A stretch of DNA of 64,000 bases. Source: Glandiceps talaboti (taxonomy: Eukaryota > Hemichordata > Enteropneusta > Spengelidae). The DNA is taken from NCBI RefSeq assembly GCF_964340395.1, contig NC_135552.1, positions 6,551,994-6,615,993 of the forward strand, read 5' to 3'. The notes under the pieces were generated by a model that ran no database searches, was not told the DNA's origin, and was given only the letters and a program-made list of their open reading frames with translations. How positions within the stretch are numbered: the first letter of the stretch is position 1; every line of letters begins with the position of its first letter. The position numbers were made by a program, and so were the translations under genes. This document shows, one piece after another, positions 1 to 10,650 of this stretch.

Positions 1-833
1 CAGTATTTTCGTCGATTTGTGGTCGAAATTGTTTGGTACTTTTGAGGTAAGTATCCAATGTATGAACTACACATAATTTGTTTGTACCATTGAATTTAGC
101 AAATAGAACTTTCTTTTTGCTTGAGGTTCTTGCTGTCTTAACCAATCCTATTAATGTACACTCAATTCCTTCTGGTAGGGAACGCATGAACCTTATATCC
201 AACTTAGCTAATTCTGCGCAACGTTTTGGAGCTGATAAAGCTAGTAACATGACCATTTTTAGGGAAAGCTGCTCAAGGGAAAGTTTTGAATTAATTGGCC
301 AATTTTTGGATAAATTTGACCACTTTTGCAACATCCCAAGTTTGTTGGTATCTCGGTAAAGCTGGCCTTGAGTTTAGAATACCTCTCATCAGTCGAACTA
401 CCAGTGGGTGTTGGCCAATTGGGAACGCATCCGTAGGAGGGTGAACACTTGACGGTGTTGACCGATACATATTTATTGTATGATATTGGAAACCTTCACT
501 TAAGAATTCTGTTATATCTGCCGCAGTGGCGTGAAGTGGATCAATTTTCCGAGTATCGCACCAGCTATACCACTTTTTCCAGGCCGAGTTATAATTTGCA
601 TTAGTTCCTTCCCTCCATGCTGCAACGACGAGTTTGGTAGCATTTTCTGAAAGTCCCTTTGTTTGCATTGACTTCCTGATACATGCCATGCGGCTAGATG
701 TAATGTTTTGTTCAGTACTAATGTGTGAATTTGGCCCTGGGGAGAGAGGAGCAGATCTTGTAACTGTGGTAGGAGAACTGGCAATGCCACTGCCATTTCC
801 AGAATCATGGGATACCAGGGCTGGGATGGCCAC
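1..833 (-). pseudogene. DIRS tyrosine recombinase fragment, copy A
   Basis: Minus-strand reading gives an N-terminal core-binding region (AWREGTNANYNSAWKKWYSW, then ATAADITEFLS), as in the SAM-like domain of DIRS-type integrases. It then gives the start of the catalytic domain (LSLKMVMLLALSAP followed by KRC and an acidic residue), where the first catalytic Arg is expected. The frame breaks near 290 and resumes further left; the window ends before the His-x-x-Arg box and the Tyr nucleophile. It is a decayed integrase that would once have inserted the circular DIRS DNA. In copy B the catalytic C-terminus can be seen. Confidence 0.75.
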
Positions 834-1884
834 ACAGGAGTGATCAGAATTAGATCTGCTTTCCGGATCCCCTCCTCACTTTTGCTAGGCATCTGCCTAT
901 TAGGCAAAATGGAGGAAAGGCATAATTGTGACTGACACCCCATGGGTGTTGGAATACATCCACTGCTACACTCTGTGGGTCTGGTTTCCAGCTCATGTAT
1001 TGGGGAAGCTGGGTATTCAGCCTGAAGGCAAACAGGTCCATTTTGCATGGACCCCTTATTTTCATCAAGTCTTTGAAAATTGACTGTTTCAATTTCCAAT
1101 CGCTTGAATCCATGCTGTGGCGAGATTCTCAATCTGCTATGTGGTTCTGTATTCCTGGTAAATGTTCTGCACTCAGGTGAATGTCTCTTTTCAGAGCCCA
1201 ATCCCACAGACTCAAAGCAAGGGATGACAGAACTATTGACCTTGTCCCCGCAAGTTTGTTTACATATGCTACTGCTGTTTGATTGTCAATCTTCAGTCTG
1301 ATATGCAATCGGGTTTTTGTTCCTACATATGATTGGACTGCAAATGCACCTGCTAGCAGTTCTAGACAATTTATGTGCATCATCCGTTCTGACATCGACC
1401 ATGGGGCCCTGTCCGAATCTCCTGACAGACAGCCCCCGCCCATGTTTTGAGGCATCTGTTTCGATTATTAAATCTGGTTGGGGAGTCATTACAACTCTCC
1501 CATTCCAGGCTCTGAGGTGAGCTATCCACCACTGAAGCTCTTCTCGGGCTTGTGGTGTCAGAATCGCTATATATAGTATTTTATTTTGCCACAAACTCAA
1601 AATCATATCAATATAACAAAAGAGAAAAAGTAAAAAAGACAGTGGAATAAATATTACACATAAACTGATGGATGAATACAGAGTTTATGGCTGGACCACA
1701 AAAATAGTTTGAAACAAACTAGTCAAGTTTGTGGCCCATACTACAATTGATTAAACAAAATAATCAAAGCAAAAACAAAAACAAATTTGAAATTAAAACA
1801 AAAACAAACAAAAAACAAACAAAACGCGTTCATCAAAAAATATATAACTGGCATTAAATGCAATGTAAGGTAGAAAAAGCTGAA

Positions 1885-4815
1885 TTAATTTTGTAACAAA
1901 TACTGTTTTAACTGAGATTTAAAAGTAGTCCTGGATTGTATTTTTTTCAATTCTTCAGGTAAGGAGTTCCAATGTTTTGCAGCTGCATACTGAAAATTGT
2001 GTTGCGTCAAAGTAAGATTTACTTTTGGAATGTAAAAGTTATCTCTCGCTGTATTCCGAGTGTGATACGTATTTGGTGGTGTGTTAAAGTAGTCGTTAAC
2101 TGTTTGCGGGAAGTGACCGGCCCTCAAATCAAAAATAAATAAAGAAGTATTAAATTTGCATTGCTGGTGGACATTTAGAATTCCTAGTTGCTGAAAAAGA
2201 GGGGAGGAGGGAGCATCAATATTTGAAAAAGTTATAAAGCGAATAACTTTCTTTTGAAGGTTTAAGATAGGCTTGAGAAATGTATTGTATGTATTGCCCC
2301 ATATCTCTATACAATATGAGATATGGGGCAAGATCATAGAGTTATACAACAGAAGAAGAGTAGATTTAGGTACGTAATAGCGAATTTTGGAAATTATGCC
2401 AATAATTGGAGAAATTGCTTTCCTAACTTTTTCAATGTGTGATGTCCAAAGCATATTTTGATCTAAACACACGCCAAGATAATTGGTTGACGTTACTTGT
2501 GAAATTTGTGAGCCATTGATGCCCAGACTTCCCTCCATTTTCACCAATCTTTGCGAAGTCTTAATAATCATGAAATTAGTTTTTTCTACATTGATAGTGA
2601 GCCTATTGGCGTCGCACCAGTCACATACTTTCCTGAAGTCGAAATGGAGTTGATCAAGCTGAATTATATTTGAGGGATTGTTGATAAATTGAAACAAGTT
2701 TGTGTCGTCGGCAAATAATCGAAATTCAAATGCATCAGTAGCGTTCACAATATCATTGATGTAAATCAGAAAGAGAAGGGGGCCTAAAATTGAGCCTTGT
2801 GGTACTCCACATTGTATTTCGCTATATGGCGAGGTAACATTATTTATACAGACACACTGCTTACGCTGGGAGAGATAACTTTTAAACCAAAGTAAAGGCA
2901 AGCCTCTGACACCATAGTGACTCAGTTTCTGAAGAAGAATACTATGGTCTATTGTGTCAAAGGCTTTCCGCAAATCAATGAAAATACCACATGTCAGATA
3001 ACCATTGTCCAGCTTATTAGCAATACCAGTGATCAGGTCAACCAGGGCAAGCTTAGTACTGTGTTTTTTCCTGAAACCAAACTGAGTTTTGATGAGGATG
3101 TTGTATTTTTCAAGATATTTAACAAGTTGATGATTGACAATAGATTCAAACACTTTACTGATTACGGGCAAAATTGAAATGGGGCGATAATTGCCAACAT
3201 CGCATGGCGAACCTTTTTTATAAATAGGTATTACCTTGGCAATCTTAAGAAGACTTGGAAAAATACCATTGTTGAGAGAACAGTTAATTATATGTGTGAG
3301 AGGGCATGCAATAATGTGAGCAGCGTGTATAACTAAGAGGGGATTAATTGTGTCCTGACCGGTAGCTTTGCGGGGATCAAGCTTGAATATTTCTCCCAGG
3401 ACGTCTTCTTCAGACACGGGGTGAAAGAAAAAGGAGTTGAGGTAGTTCCCATCCAGGTATTGTCTAAAGTCTTTGTTGCTTGTAATCTTTTGAGCAAGAT
3501 TGGGCCCAATACTAGTGAAATAATTATTGAATTCTTGAGCAATATCTCTTGTATCTGTTAAGCATGTGTTTCCAGGGTTGTTTGTAGTTAATTTATCGGG
3601 AGTACATTTGGTATGTGTTTTGTTTAACATCTCTTTAATAATAAGCCAAGTTTTGTTGGTGTTGCCAGAGGCATTTGAAATTTTATTGGTGTAGTAGTTT
3701 TTCTTAGCCAACCTAAGGAGCTTCGTCAATGTATTCCTGTACCTAGTATACTTATTTTTAATTTGGTTATTCCTTGGGTGATTTTTCATTTTCGAGAAAA
3801 GTTTATGTTTTGTATGTATGGATGCAAATAAGCCCTTTGTGATCCAGGGTCTTTTAATTGACTTTTGTGTTCTTGTAAATGTTTTTATTCGAAGATGTCT
3901 TCTGATAACAGTATGAAATAAATCATTAAAAATATTGTATGCTTCAGACGGGTCTTCGCACATGTGGACTGGTTGCCAGGATACATTGCTTAGGTCAGCT
4001 AAAAAGGCCTCTTTGTTGTAATTCCTGAAATCGTACGTGTGTGTTTTGGTAACGTTTTCAAAAACGTGATGCAGACTTTTAATAATGCCGAAAATTGGAT
4101 AGTGGTCTGAAATGTCTGTTTCAATTGTACCGGACTCAATAAAGTGGTCAGTAATATTTGTCACCAAGTGATCTATTACCGTGTGTGAGGTGTTAGTAAC
4201 TCTGGTAGGGGTGTTAATTAATTGTGTCATATTGTATGTATTCAGGAGAGAATTGTAATGAGTAACGGGTGGGCTATCTAAAGATGTGTCAATATTCATA
4301 TCGCCAACGAGAATACAATCACGCCCGTTCACTGACACCTGATCAAGGCATGCTTCTAAACTGTCAATGAATTCATTAAAAGGTGTGTTGGGTCTTCTGT
4401 AGATAACGCCTATAACAATCTTTTTGTTGTTGATCATAGTTTCCCCAAAGATGGATTCGCAGTGATTAATTTTACATGTGTTAATGCGAGAGAAGGACAA
4501 CGAGTTGTGAAAATACAGAGCGACTCCACCACCTTGTGAGGCTTCACGATTACAAGTAACGAAAGTATAGGAAGGCAAATCATAAAGACAGCAATTTGAA
4601 TCGGGATGTAACCATGTTTCCGTTAGAGCTATAAAAGGAAAATTTTGATCTAACATGCTTAGAAAGTTAACAAAGCTATCGAAGTTTTTTGTAAGGGATC
4701 TGACATTGCAATGTAGGAAAGAACATGAACTGTGTAAAAGATTTCTATCAGAATTGAACTGGTTGACTGTGCAAGACTTGCAGCTGTATTTAACTATGAG
4801 TTCTTCGTTCATCAT
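1885..4815 (-). CDS. LINE ORF2: APE endonuclease and reverse transcriptase (976 aa)
   Basis: Target-primed retrotransposition enzyme. The N-terminal apurinic-like endonuclease covers roughly residues 33-240: HCNVRSLTKN, ALTETWLHP, GGGVALYFH, LVGDMNIDT and the terminal SDHYPIF box. The reverse transcriptase is at about 470-760 with YRPISILPVISKVFE, FIDLRKAFDTIDHS, CGVPQGSILGPLLF and the catalytic FADD near residue 702. The C-terminal tail (HWNSLPEELKK) is typical of CR1/L2/Jockey-type LINEs. No internal stop is seen, so the enzyme may be active. A related but diverged copy is the decayed LINE at 23,261-26,327. The clade call is by motif style, not by phylogeny. Confidence 0.9.
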   Translation of the reverse strand: MMNEELIVKYSCKSCTVNQFNSDRNLLHSSCSFLHCNVRSLTKNFDSFVNFLSMLDQNFPFIALTETWLHPDSNCCLYDLPSYTFVTCNREASQGGGVALYFHNSLSFSRINTCKINHCESIFGETMINNKKIVIGVIYRRPNTPFNEFIDSLEACLDQVSVNGRDCILVGDMNIDTSLDSPPVTHYNSLLNTYNMTQLINTPTRVTNTSHTVIDHLVTNITDHFIESGTIETDISDHYPIFGIIKSLHHVFENVTKTHTYDFRNYNKEAFLADLSNVSWQPVHMCEDPSEAYNIFNDLFHTVIRRHLRIKTFTRTQKSIKRPWITKGLFASIHTKHKLFSKMKNHPRNNQIKNKYTRYRNTLTKLLRLAKKNYYTNKISNASGNTNKTWLIIKEMLNKTHTKCTPDKLTTNNPGNTCLTDTRDIAQEFNNYFTSIGPNLAQKITSNKDFRQYLDGNYLNSFFFHPVSEEDVLGEIFKLDPRKATGQDTINPLLVIHAAHIIACPLTHIINCSLNNGIFPSLLKIAKVIPIYKKGSPCDVGNYRPISILPVISKVFESIVNHQLVKYLEKYNILIKTQFGFRKKHSTKLALVDLITGIANKLDNGYLTCGIFIDLRKAFDTIDHSILLQKLSHYGVRGLPLLWFKSYLSQRKQCVCINNVTSPYSEIQCGVPQGSILGPLLFLIYINDIVNATDAFEFRLFADDTNLFQFINNPSNIIQLDQLHFDFRKVCDWCDANRLTINVEKTNFMIIKTSQRLVKMEGSLGINGSQISQVTSTNYLGVCLDQNMLWTSHIEKVRKAISPIIGIISKIRYYVPKSTLLLLYNSMILPHISYCIEIWGNTYNTFLKPILNLQKKVIRFITFSNIDAPSSPLFQQLGILNVHQQCKFNTSLFIFDLRAGHFPQTVNDYFNTPPNTYHTRNTARDNFYIPKVNLTLTQHNFQYAAAKHWNSLPEELKKIQSRTTFKSQLKQYLLQN

Positions 4816-4944
4816 GAAATGGCTGACATACTTAGAGAATAAGTAATCGAAAAATAGTTACCCACTACTTTGAATATCTTCAATGAGACAAGTCTGATGA
4901 TATTGTATTCAATAAAGAAATACATGTAATACGAGTATATTTAG

Positions 4945-5802
4945 TTAGACGATACGATCGAGATCTCTTATAGTTGCTACGATGATTGCTGGGTCGCCGA
5001 CATTTTTCCGCACGTAGATTTTGCCATTGTGCGTCCAAATGAATTTCCAGTGTTTTTCGTTGCGTAGCTGATTTACCTGGAAGAAGAGTTGCTTATTAGT
5101 TGATGTTAAGTTCTCGTTGATGTAAATACGATTGTTGCTTGTGACGCCAATGTTACGGGTAGTCTTGCCTTTAAGGTTTTTTCTTGATGAATACAGCTTA
5201 TTTCGGAGGGAACGACGGACGAACTTGACGATGATTGTGGCTGGTTTACGCTGGCCATTACTTTGCCGGCTAGGTCTTTGAGGAAGACGATGTGATATAT
5301 CAATATCATCAGGCGAAACATTGACACCGACGATCTCAGCTACTTTAACCACGATATTATCTGTGTCTTCATTTCCATCCTCAGGTATACCTGATATTTC
5401 TAAGGTGTTTCTTCTGGTGTATTGATGTAGTTCGTTGACTTCCTTTGTTGTGTTAGCTAGTTTGTCTTTCAAATCTTTGTTTTCATTTCGTAGACTTTGC
5501 AGTTGCTTTGCGAAGTCATCAAAAGAGTTACTCACATAGGTAATGGACTTCTGGAGTTCACGTATGTTGTTTTCCATTGCAGTAAGCTTGTCGACTTTAG
5601 CGGTGAGCGTAAGCAATGTCGCCTGTATAGTGTCAAGTTGTGATTTCTCAGGCACGTGATTGTCATTGTCAGTAGTAGCATCGGCCATCTTGATTGCACT
5701 TGAACTTGCTGTTGGAAAGCGATGAAGTTTACACGACTTGCAGAGATGCAGGTCGCCCTGGGACAGCTTAGCTCTCGAGTTACCACAATCCTGACACTTC
5801 AT
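4945..5802 (-). CDS. LINE ORF1: zinc finger, coiled coil, RRM-like RNA-binding protein
   Basis: The predicted protein (285 aa from the Met at 5,802) opens with paired cysteines (MKCQDCGNSRAKL, then LCKSC), a small zinc-binding finger. A heptad-rich coiled coil follows (about residues 50-125: LTAKVDKLTAMENNIRELQ, then LRNENKDLKDKLANTTKEV). Next is an RRM-like/C-terminal block starting at RRNTLEISGIPED and ending near RDLDRIV. This layout fits the nucleic-acid chaperone ORF1 of CR1/L2-type elements. The frame is open up to an earlier Met at 5,919, but that lies at the element's very 5' end, so the Met before the finger is preferred. It lies 129 bp upstream of ORF2 on the same strand. Confidence 0.8.
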   Translation of the reverse strand: MKCQDCGNSRAKLSQGDLHLCKSCKLHRFPTASSSAIKMADATTDNDNHVPEKSQLDTIQATLLTLTAKVDKLTAMENNIRELQKSITYVSNSFDDFAKQLQSLRNENKDLKDKLANTTKEVNELHQYTRRNTLEISGIPEDGNEDTDNIVVKVAEIVGVNVSPDDIDISHRLPQRPSRQSNGQRKPATIIVKFVRRSLRNKLYSSRKNLKGKTTRNIGVTSNNRIYINENLTSTNKQLFFQVNQLRNEKHWKFIWTHNGKIYVRKNVGDPAIIVATIRDLDRIV

Positions 5803-5921
5803 AATTGTTTTCAAATGGTTGCAATTGTAGAAAGCGTTTGTTGATAATGGAAAATTTGAGGTTTTTGCTGGAGCGAGGTGCACATCGACCTTGTGCACGC
5901 TACCCCATTTGTGACGCATAA

Positions 5922-5941
5922 TTCAACATATGGATGCCCTC
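5922..5941. other. 20-nt DIRS-derived filler at the LINE 5' junction
   Basis: The 20 bases between the LINE 5' end and the resumed DIRS sequence match 6,543-6,562 of the same DIRS element exactly and in the same orientation. Copy B has this motif only once, at the expected DIRS position (about 30,342). It is best read as templated filler from the LINE insertion event. Confidence 0.75.
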
Positions 5942-7046
5942 TATGGCGTCGTAATGGCCCGTATTTGTTAATGCCTTGTTCTTCACTGCCTGTAGATGGT
6001 GGTAGTGAAGAGGGGCAGGGAATACTGCCTGTATCGAGGCAGTTAGTTTTCCTAAAAGGCGAGAGAGGTCTCGAACTGTCACTGTTTGCTTTTGTAGTAG
6101 ATGAGAACATTCTTTTCGAATTTGCACAATCTTGTCCTTTGGGAGGGATATGATAATGTCATGCGTACAGAATTAACAACAAATCCAAGAAATTCTATTT
6201 CTTGTTGTGGGGTAAAAATTGACTTCTCCACATTTATCACAAATCCAAGCTTCTGTAGCAAATCCCTTGTTGTATTCATATCCAACAACAACCCTTGATT
6301 TGATTGGTTCATGATCAGAATGTCGTAAATTATGAGCCTTATGCCGAGTCACGACTGGCTTTAGTATCTTTGTAAAGATTCGAGGGGCTGTAGCTAGGCC
6401 GAATGGAAGGCAAGCACATTCTAGGAGAGTGTCCTTCTATACAAACCTGAGGTACTTTTGATGTTGTGTCCGAATTGGAACCGTAAAATAGGCATCTTGT
6501 AGATCTATTTTTTTCATCCAGTCTCCTGGTAATAACAGATCCTTCAACATATGGATGCCCTCCATTTTGAAATGATTGAACTCTAGAAATTGGTTCAGGC
6601 CCTTCAGGTTTATAACTGGCCTGGACCCTCCCCCCTTTTTGGGGACAATGTGAAAATGATGCTGACAAACTCCCCATATTCAGGTTGGACTACATGAATT
6701 GCTTCCTTTGAAGCATCAAGTCTATTTCCTGGCTGATTGAAATTTCTTCTGTTTTTGAGAAATATATGTGATTGGAGGGGGGGGGGGCAACTTTGCAGTG
6801 GAGTAGATATTAACTCCAGTTTGTATCCCCATTCTATGATCTCTATGATCCATGGATCTGAAGTGATCTTTTTCCAATTTTCTATGAAATATTTTAGACG
6901 ACCAGCTAGTGGTGGTAACGTTTTTGGGTAGACAGGGGGCAAGTTTAACCTTGTGTTTGAATTTCTAACCAGAATTTGGGGTGTTTGAATTTGAACTGAA
7001 CAATGATTGTTTGTACCTGTGATAGTGTTCTTCCTTTCGCAAGTCA

Positions 7047-8101
7047 CTATTTTGACTGCTTTTGGAAGGTCTGTCCTTGTCCTCTTTGTTTCCAATGTGG
7101 TACTTGGCGGAACTGGTTGTTTCTCTGGTAGCCAGGGGTTCCCCCGGGCCTGTAATGAAAAGGCTTATAATTGTTATCTCTTCTTGGTCTACCAACCAAT
7201 GAGGCAATGGATTTGCTTAGTTTGATATCTTTCAATAATTGTTTCTTGAATTCCTTGCCAAATAATGCCGATCCACTATGCTTAAACAAATCTAGATCAT
7301 CAACGAGATCAAGGCAAGTTGGACTCACCTTAGCAATTAGCCCTTTACGTCTGTCTTGGGTGAAGCAAAAGTATGCATTTCCCACCAGTGTATCGCTTCT
7401 TTGAATAGTGTGAATAATATCCTGATGGTGGACCGACATGCCATTTTTCTGTACACTATCTGCTTCCATCCACAGTCGGGCCATTGGCCCAATGGCATCT
7501 AGAATTCTACCGGCTACATTTAATTGCCTGCGATCTGCCTTTGGGTTAAATACAATGTACATTGCCCTTTTGTTTGAGCAATTTACGCACGAACGAATCT
7601 ACCGTCTTGGGGTTGAGGTCACGTGACTTAGGCATGGGTGATTCATTTACAATCAATTTCCTATCACTGTATCAGATTTTGACAAGCCCTGATGTGACTT
7701 GGTACGGTAACCTCTTTACCAAGTATCTTGGGGTCAATGTCACCATCCTCGTTATCAGAATTATTGCCGTCATCGCTATCTGACGATTTTGAGTTACTAT
7801 CAGTGCTATCACTCGAACTACTACTACTACTACTTGAGCTACTGCTCGAGCTAGAACTCGCACTCGGTGAACTAGGTGATCGACGTGTACGTTTCTTTGG
7901 CCTTGATCTTTTTGGAGATTTCGATGCCCCTTGTTTGCTCCCTTGTGTGCGTGACACTTTTGGTATTTTGAATAGAGCTACGCTCGACGCTGTTGCATTG
8001 GAAAACTTACACGTATTTTCCATACCATCTCCGTCCGAGGACGGGGTATTTTCACGACCCTCGGGTCGGTTATTATTTTCTCTTCCAGTTTCTGACATCA
8101 A
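7047..8101 (-). pseudogene. DIRS gag-like ORF, copy A (frameshifted)
   Basis: The N-terminal part (8,101-7,664) begins MMSETGRENNNRPEG. It carries a basic stretch (KRSRPKKRTRRS), a run of about 16 serines and an acidic Ser/Asp tail. The C-terminal part (7,562-7,047) lies in another frame, with LVGNAYFCFTQDRRKGL and a basic Gly/Arg-rich end (GRPRRDNNYKPFHYRPGG). This fits the first ORF of DIRS elements, a presumed nucleic-acid-binding capsid-like protein. The break near 7,550 is also present in copy B, so it predates the duplication or reflects two overlapping ORFs. Confidence 0.65.
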
Positions 8102-8164
8102 TGCAACTGAAAAATTAATGCCAAGTGTTAGATGTCTCCGATAATTCAGTTATGTGAAATTTGA

Positions 8165-8346
8165 GTCTTCAAAATGGTGAGCTGAATAAAGAACTGATGT
8201 GAGCATGCGTAAGGCAGTGTGACGTAGTAGATAGTATTAAGGAGATCGTTGTCTCTATTCTTATAGTTGATAGCTTTGTATTTTTCAGCTGATTTTATGA
8301 CAGAATAAAGGACTATACATTGTTATATCTCACTTCTGTGTTCGAA
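8165..8346. repeat. DIRS terminal inverted repeat (5' end of copy A)
   Basis: This stretch, ending in TTGTTATATCTCACTTCTGT plus about 12 more bases, is the inverted complement of 27,291-27,467 and a direct match of 31,976-32,152. It marks the start of the element relative to its minus-strand ORFs. Confidence 0.85.
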
Positions 8347-8446
8347 ATGTAATCCATGCGGTAGCTGGTAAAACAATCCATGAGGAGCTGACTGATCACT
8401 TGGCTAACTGACCTTTAAACCAATTTATTATTACCAAACAAAATAA

Positions 8447-9760
8447 TCAAGTTTGAACCAACCTTGGAGAATGCTTCCACTTATTAACAAACTTGATCTA
8501 ACAACCCACAGTTGGTTATATGGTAAACGCAATTCCAGACACTTATTTAATATTGATAGTGTTAGAAATCCCCTTTCCTTTATTACTAACGGCCCTTTTC
8601 AGCACAGGGCCACCACATCCTACAAAAAGAGAACTACCAAACCACTAAGCTATGTTTCAACAAATAAAGTCTTGAGAATAATCTTCCGATATGGATAGAA
8701 GAAGATTTTCAAGACAAAAACATGAAACACACCTTAAACACCTTGGTAAATTATAAATAAATACAAGAGAAAATACAAAACGATGGTTTTCCTCTAGTAG
8801 CCTCTGTTTGTAGATGTCTACAAACAAACATGTGGTTGTAGTATGGGCACACCAGCTTCTCCAGAGATAGCTGACATCGCATTCCACAAACTTGAGTGTC
8901 GCATTATTGAAACATACATGGATAAAATATCACTTTGGATACGTTTCAGAGATTTCATATTCATGCTATTCCGTCGTACACAAACTGAACTCAATATTCT
9001 GAGTGAAAAGATAAATGAAATGCACCCAACATTAAAATTTTCGTTGGTCAGCTCAGAAATGGGAGTGGTATGCCTTGAGTTGGTGATTTACTGAGGTCAT
9101 AGGTTCAAACAAACCAAAAATTTGGATATCAAGACCCACATCAAACTAGTCTAGTTCCTATCACAGACAAGAAGATAGATCTATATTCTTGTCTGTGTTC
9201 ATATATAGTATCGATCGTTACGATTTATACAATGTGTGGTTTAATATAGAAACCACATTCTGGTCACCCAGACTACACCAAACCGACTGAAACTTTTCAG
9301 TACCTCCATAGACAATCATGTCACCCAAATTAGGTATTTAATGGGTTTTTTTTAAAGGCGAAAAAATGAGGTATGAACGTGCAGTAACAAAGAAGATTTT
9401 TTACAAAATGAATTGAATTCTTCACAAACAAATTGATACAAAGAGGATGCAACAAATCAGAAGTGGTTCGCTCGTTAGGTCCGTTATAAGAATTTAGAGT
9501 CTTATCTCCAAAATCGGACACCAACTCAAGACATTCCTCTAGTCTTCAAAACAACATATATAGTCCCAACATCAAAGCGTCCAACTAAAAGACGCATTAA
9601 CAAAACATTGGGAACTGCTAGAAAATAATGTAACCTTGAACCAACTCTACCCGACCAAACCAATCATATACCACAGAAAAGAACGAAACAAAAAACATAC
9701 TTGTCAGAACTAAACTGAAGTCCACTGCCTCTAAAAGCAAGGCTGAAAATAGCCTTGCTG
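8447..9760 (+). pseudogene. Penelope-like element reverse transcriptase remnant, copy A
   Basis: Plus-strand frames give scattered but recognisable Penelope-like motifs. GTPASPEIADIAFHKLE lies near 8,845, where Penelope RTs have a G-x-P-x-S-P motif. RFRDFIFMLFR follows at the catalytic site (Asp-Asp has become Asp-Phe), then TELNILSEKINEMHPTLKFS. TFQYLHRQSCHPN is near 9,290, and a basic linker near 9,560-9,720 ends ILVRTKL. Stops and frameshifts interrupt every part. The same remnant occurs in copy B at 32,252-33,530. It lies just outside the DIRS terminal repeat. Confidence 0.7.
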
Positions 9761-10340
9761 ATCATAATGTGATCGAAATACTAGCATATCTGCATGATGA
9801 ACAATATCAAATTTTAAGTCCAAACAAATGCGAGAACGCTGTCTTGCAAGATATAACTGCGACTGATGAAGGACCCCAACAGCCGGTCCGAAACGTCTTA
9901 AAAGAAGGGTCAGCGAGGTATCAACTAGGGGACGTACGTATCGCCAATGTCTTCCCTGCCCATGTATTTCACAAAGTTTCTCTACATACACCTTTCAACG
10001 ATACAACACATGCTTTCACAACGGTATTGTTCCGAAGTAGCCGATTGCTTGCAGAGGAAGAGTTCGAAATACTGACCGAAGGTATTTATTATTTGTAAGA
10101 ATTTTGTCTATAATATTAATGTACTCTCCTTCCCAAACATTAGGAGAGACGGGACAAAAATGATTAGCGGTGGAAGGCAAGATTATTTATCGGGAGATAT
10201 CAGCGGACTGTGGACACTGCACTGCTGGGTACCACGAGGCCGACTCGGACAGAAAAATAAGTAACACGTAGTACGGTATAGGATACTAACTAACACATGT
10301 AACATAACCACTCTGATAACAGTGACAGACGTATCAATCT
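9761..10340 (+). mobile_element. Penelope-like element 3' tail/pLTR-like segment, copy A
   Basis: The sequence continues from the RT remnant into a conserved non-coding block shared with copy B (33,540-34,080). It includes the hammerhead-like motif at 9,863. A 109-codon open frame across 9,769-10,098 is not supported as a gene: copy B has a stop in it and an indel at its start. I see no other gene here. Confidence 0.5.
9863..9897 (+). ncRNA. Hammerhead ribozyme-like core, copy A
   Basis: The core reads CTGATGA (9,863-9,869), an extra A, a 5-bp stem (GGACC with GGTCC) closed by a 9-nt loop, then GAAAC and GTC. These are the conserved CUGAnGA and GAA boxes of hammerhead ribozymes around stem II. 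ACGT after GAA could form the very short stem III seen in dimeric Penelope-like hammerheads. Departures are the bulged A before stem II and poor pairing for stem I. It may be a decayed or weak ribozyme. The same core is at 33,614-33,648. Confidence 0.45.
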
Positions 10341-10383
10341 GACAAAAGTAGTGGTAGTAGTGGTATTGGTGGTGGTAGTAGTG

Positions 10384-10424
<41 letters not shown>

Positions 10425-10428
10425 TGTA

Positions 10429-10461
<33 letters not shown>

Positions 10462-10481
10462 GTACTAGCAGCAGCAGCAAC

Positions 10482-10524
<43 letters not shown>

Positions 10525-10556
10525 ATAGTAGTAGTAGTAGTAGTAGTAGTAGTAAG
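10341..10556. repeat. TAG/GTA microsatellite, copy A
   Basis: About 215 bp of GTA/GTG trinucleotides with a short AGC interruption. It is flanked on the right by AAGCTGAGTCTGCTGGGCGC. In copy B the same right flank follows the microsatellite that contains the MITE and the Tx1-like LINE, so this is the unoccupied allele of that site. Confidence 0.95.
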
Positions 10557-10650
10557 CTGAGTCTGCTGGGCGCATGTACCGGTATGTCCTCACTGCTTGT
10601 CCAGTTCTTATACCATGCATTTATAAGTCAAAAATATGGAATTTATAAAG

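Larger units (their letters stand above)
1571..5921 (-). mobile_element. CR1/L2-like LINE, apparently full ORF set, inserted in DIRS copy A
   Basis: Insertion boundaries come from comparison with copy B, where the DIRS sequence runs through without it. The 3' end lies at 1,571 and the 5' end near 5,921. CTAT is present at both edges (1,567-1,570 and 5,941-5,944) and may be a 4-bp target duplication. A 19-20 nt stretch copied from DIRS separates the LINE 5' end from the flank. ORF1 and ORF2 are both open. There is a short 5' UTR (about 120 bp) and a 314-bp 3' UTR without a poly(A) tail. It is absent from copy B, so it probably inserted after the duplication. Confidence 0.85.
850..7095 (-). pseudogene. 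DIRS reverse transcriptase/RNase H, copy A, interrupted
   Basis: From right to left, the polymerase part lies at about 6,079-7,095. It includes the DAYFTVPI motif, a broken FGLATAPRIF region near 6,400, and EIEFLGFVVNS near 6,210. The RNase H part lies at 5,942-6,127 and 850-1,570, with the acidic pair in LIIETDASK and in LKIDNQTAVAYVN. A LINE sits between the two RNase H portions. Stops and frameshifts are frequent, including a stop inside the block that copy B reads as RFVWKDTLLEC. It once copied DIRS RNA to DNA and is now dead. Confidence 0.78.
1..8346 (-). mobile_element. DIRS-like retroelement, copy A (partial, split by a LINE)
   Basis: This is a minus-strand tyrosine-recombinase retroelement. 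From right to left it reads terminal repeat (about 8,165-8,346), gag-like ORF, reverse transcriptase/RNase H, and tyrosine recombinase. The window starts inside the recombinase, so the internal complementary region and distal terminal repeat lie outside. It is interrupted at 1,570/5,941 by a CR1/L2-like LINE; in copy B the two flanking parts are contiguous (around 29,745). The flank right of 8,346 matches the flank right of copy B, so both derive from one insertion copied by a segmental duplication. Several frameshifts make it non-functional. Confidence 0.85.

Noticed and set aside
7728-8144. Leucine-rich plus-strand frame
   Set aside because: It is the antisense of the polyserine tract of the DIRS gag-like ORF.
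9769-10098. 109-codon plus-strand ORF
   Set aside because: Lies in the Penelope-like tail, covers the hammerhead-like motif, and has a stop plus an indel in copy B.
10351-10560. Polyvaline open frame
   Set aside because: Trinucleotide GTA/GTG microsatellite.
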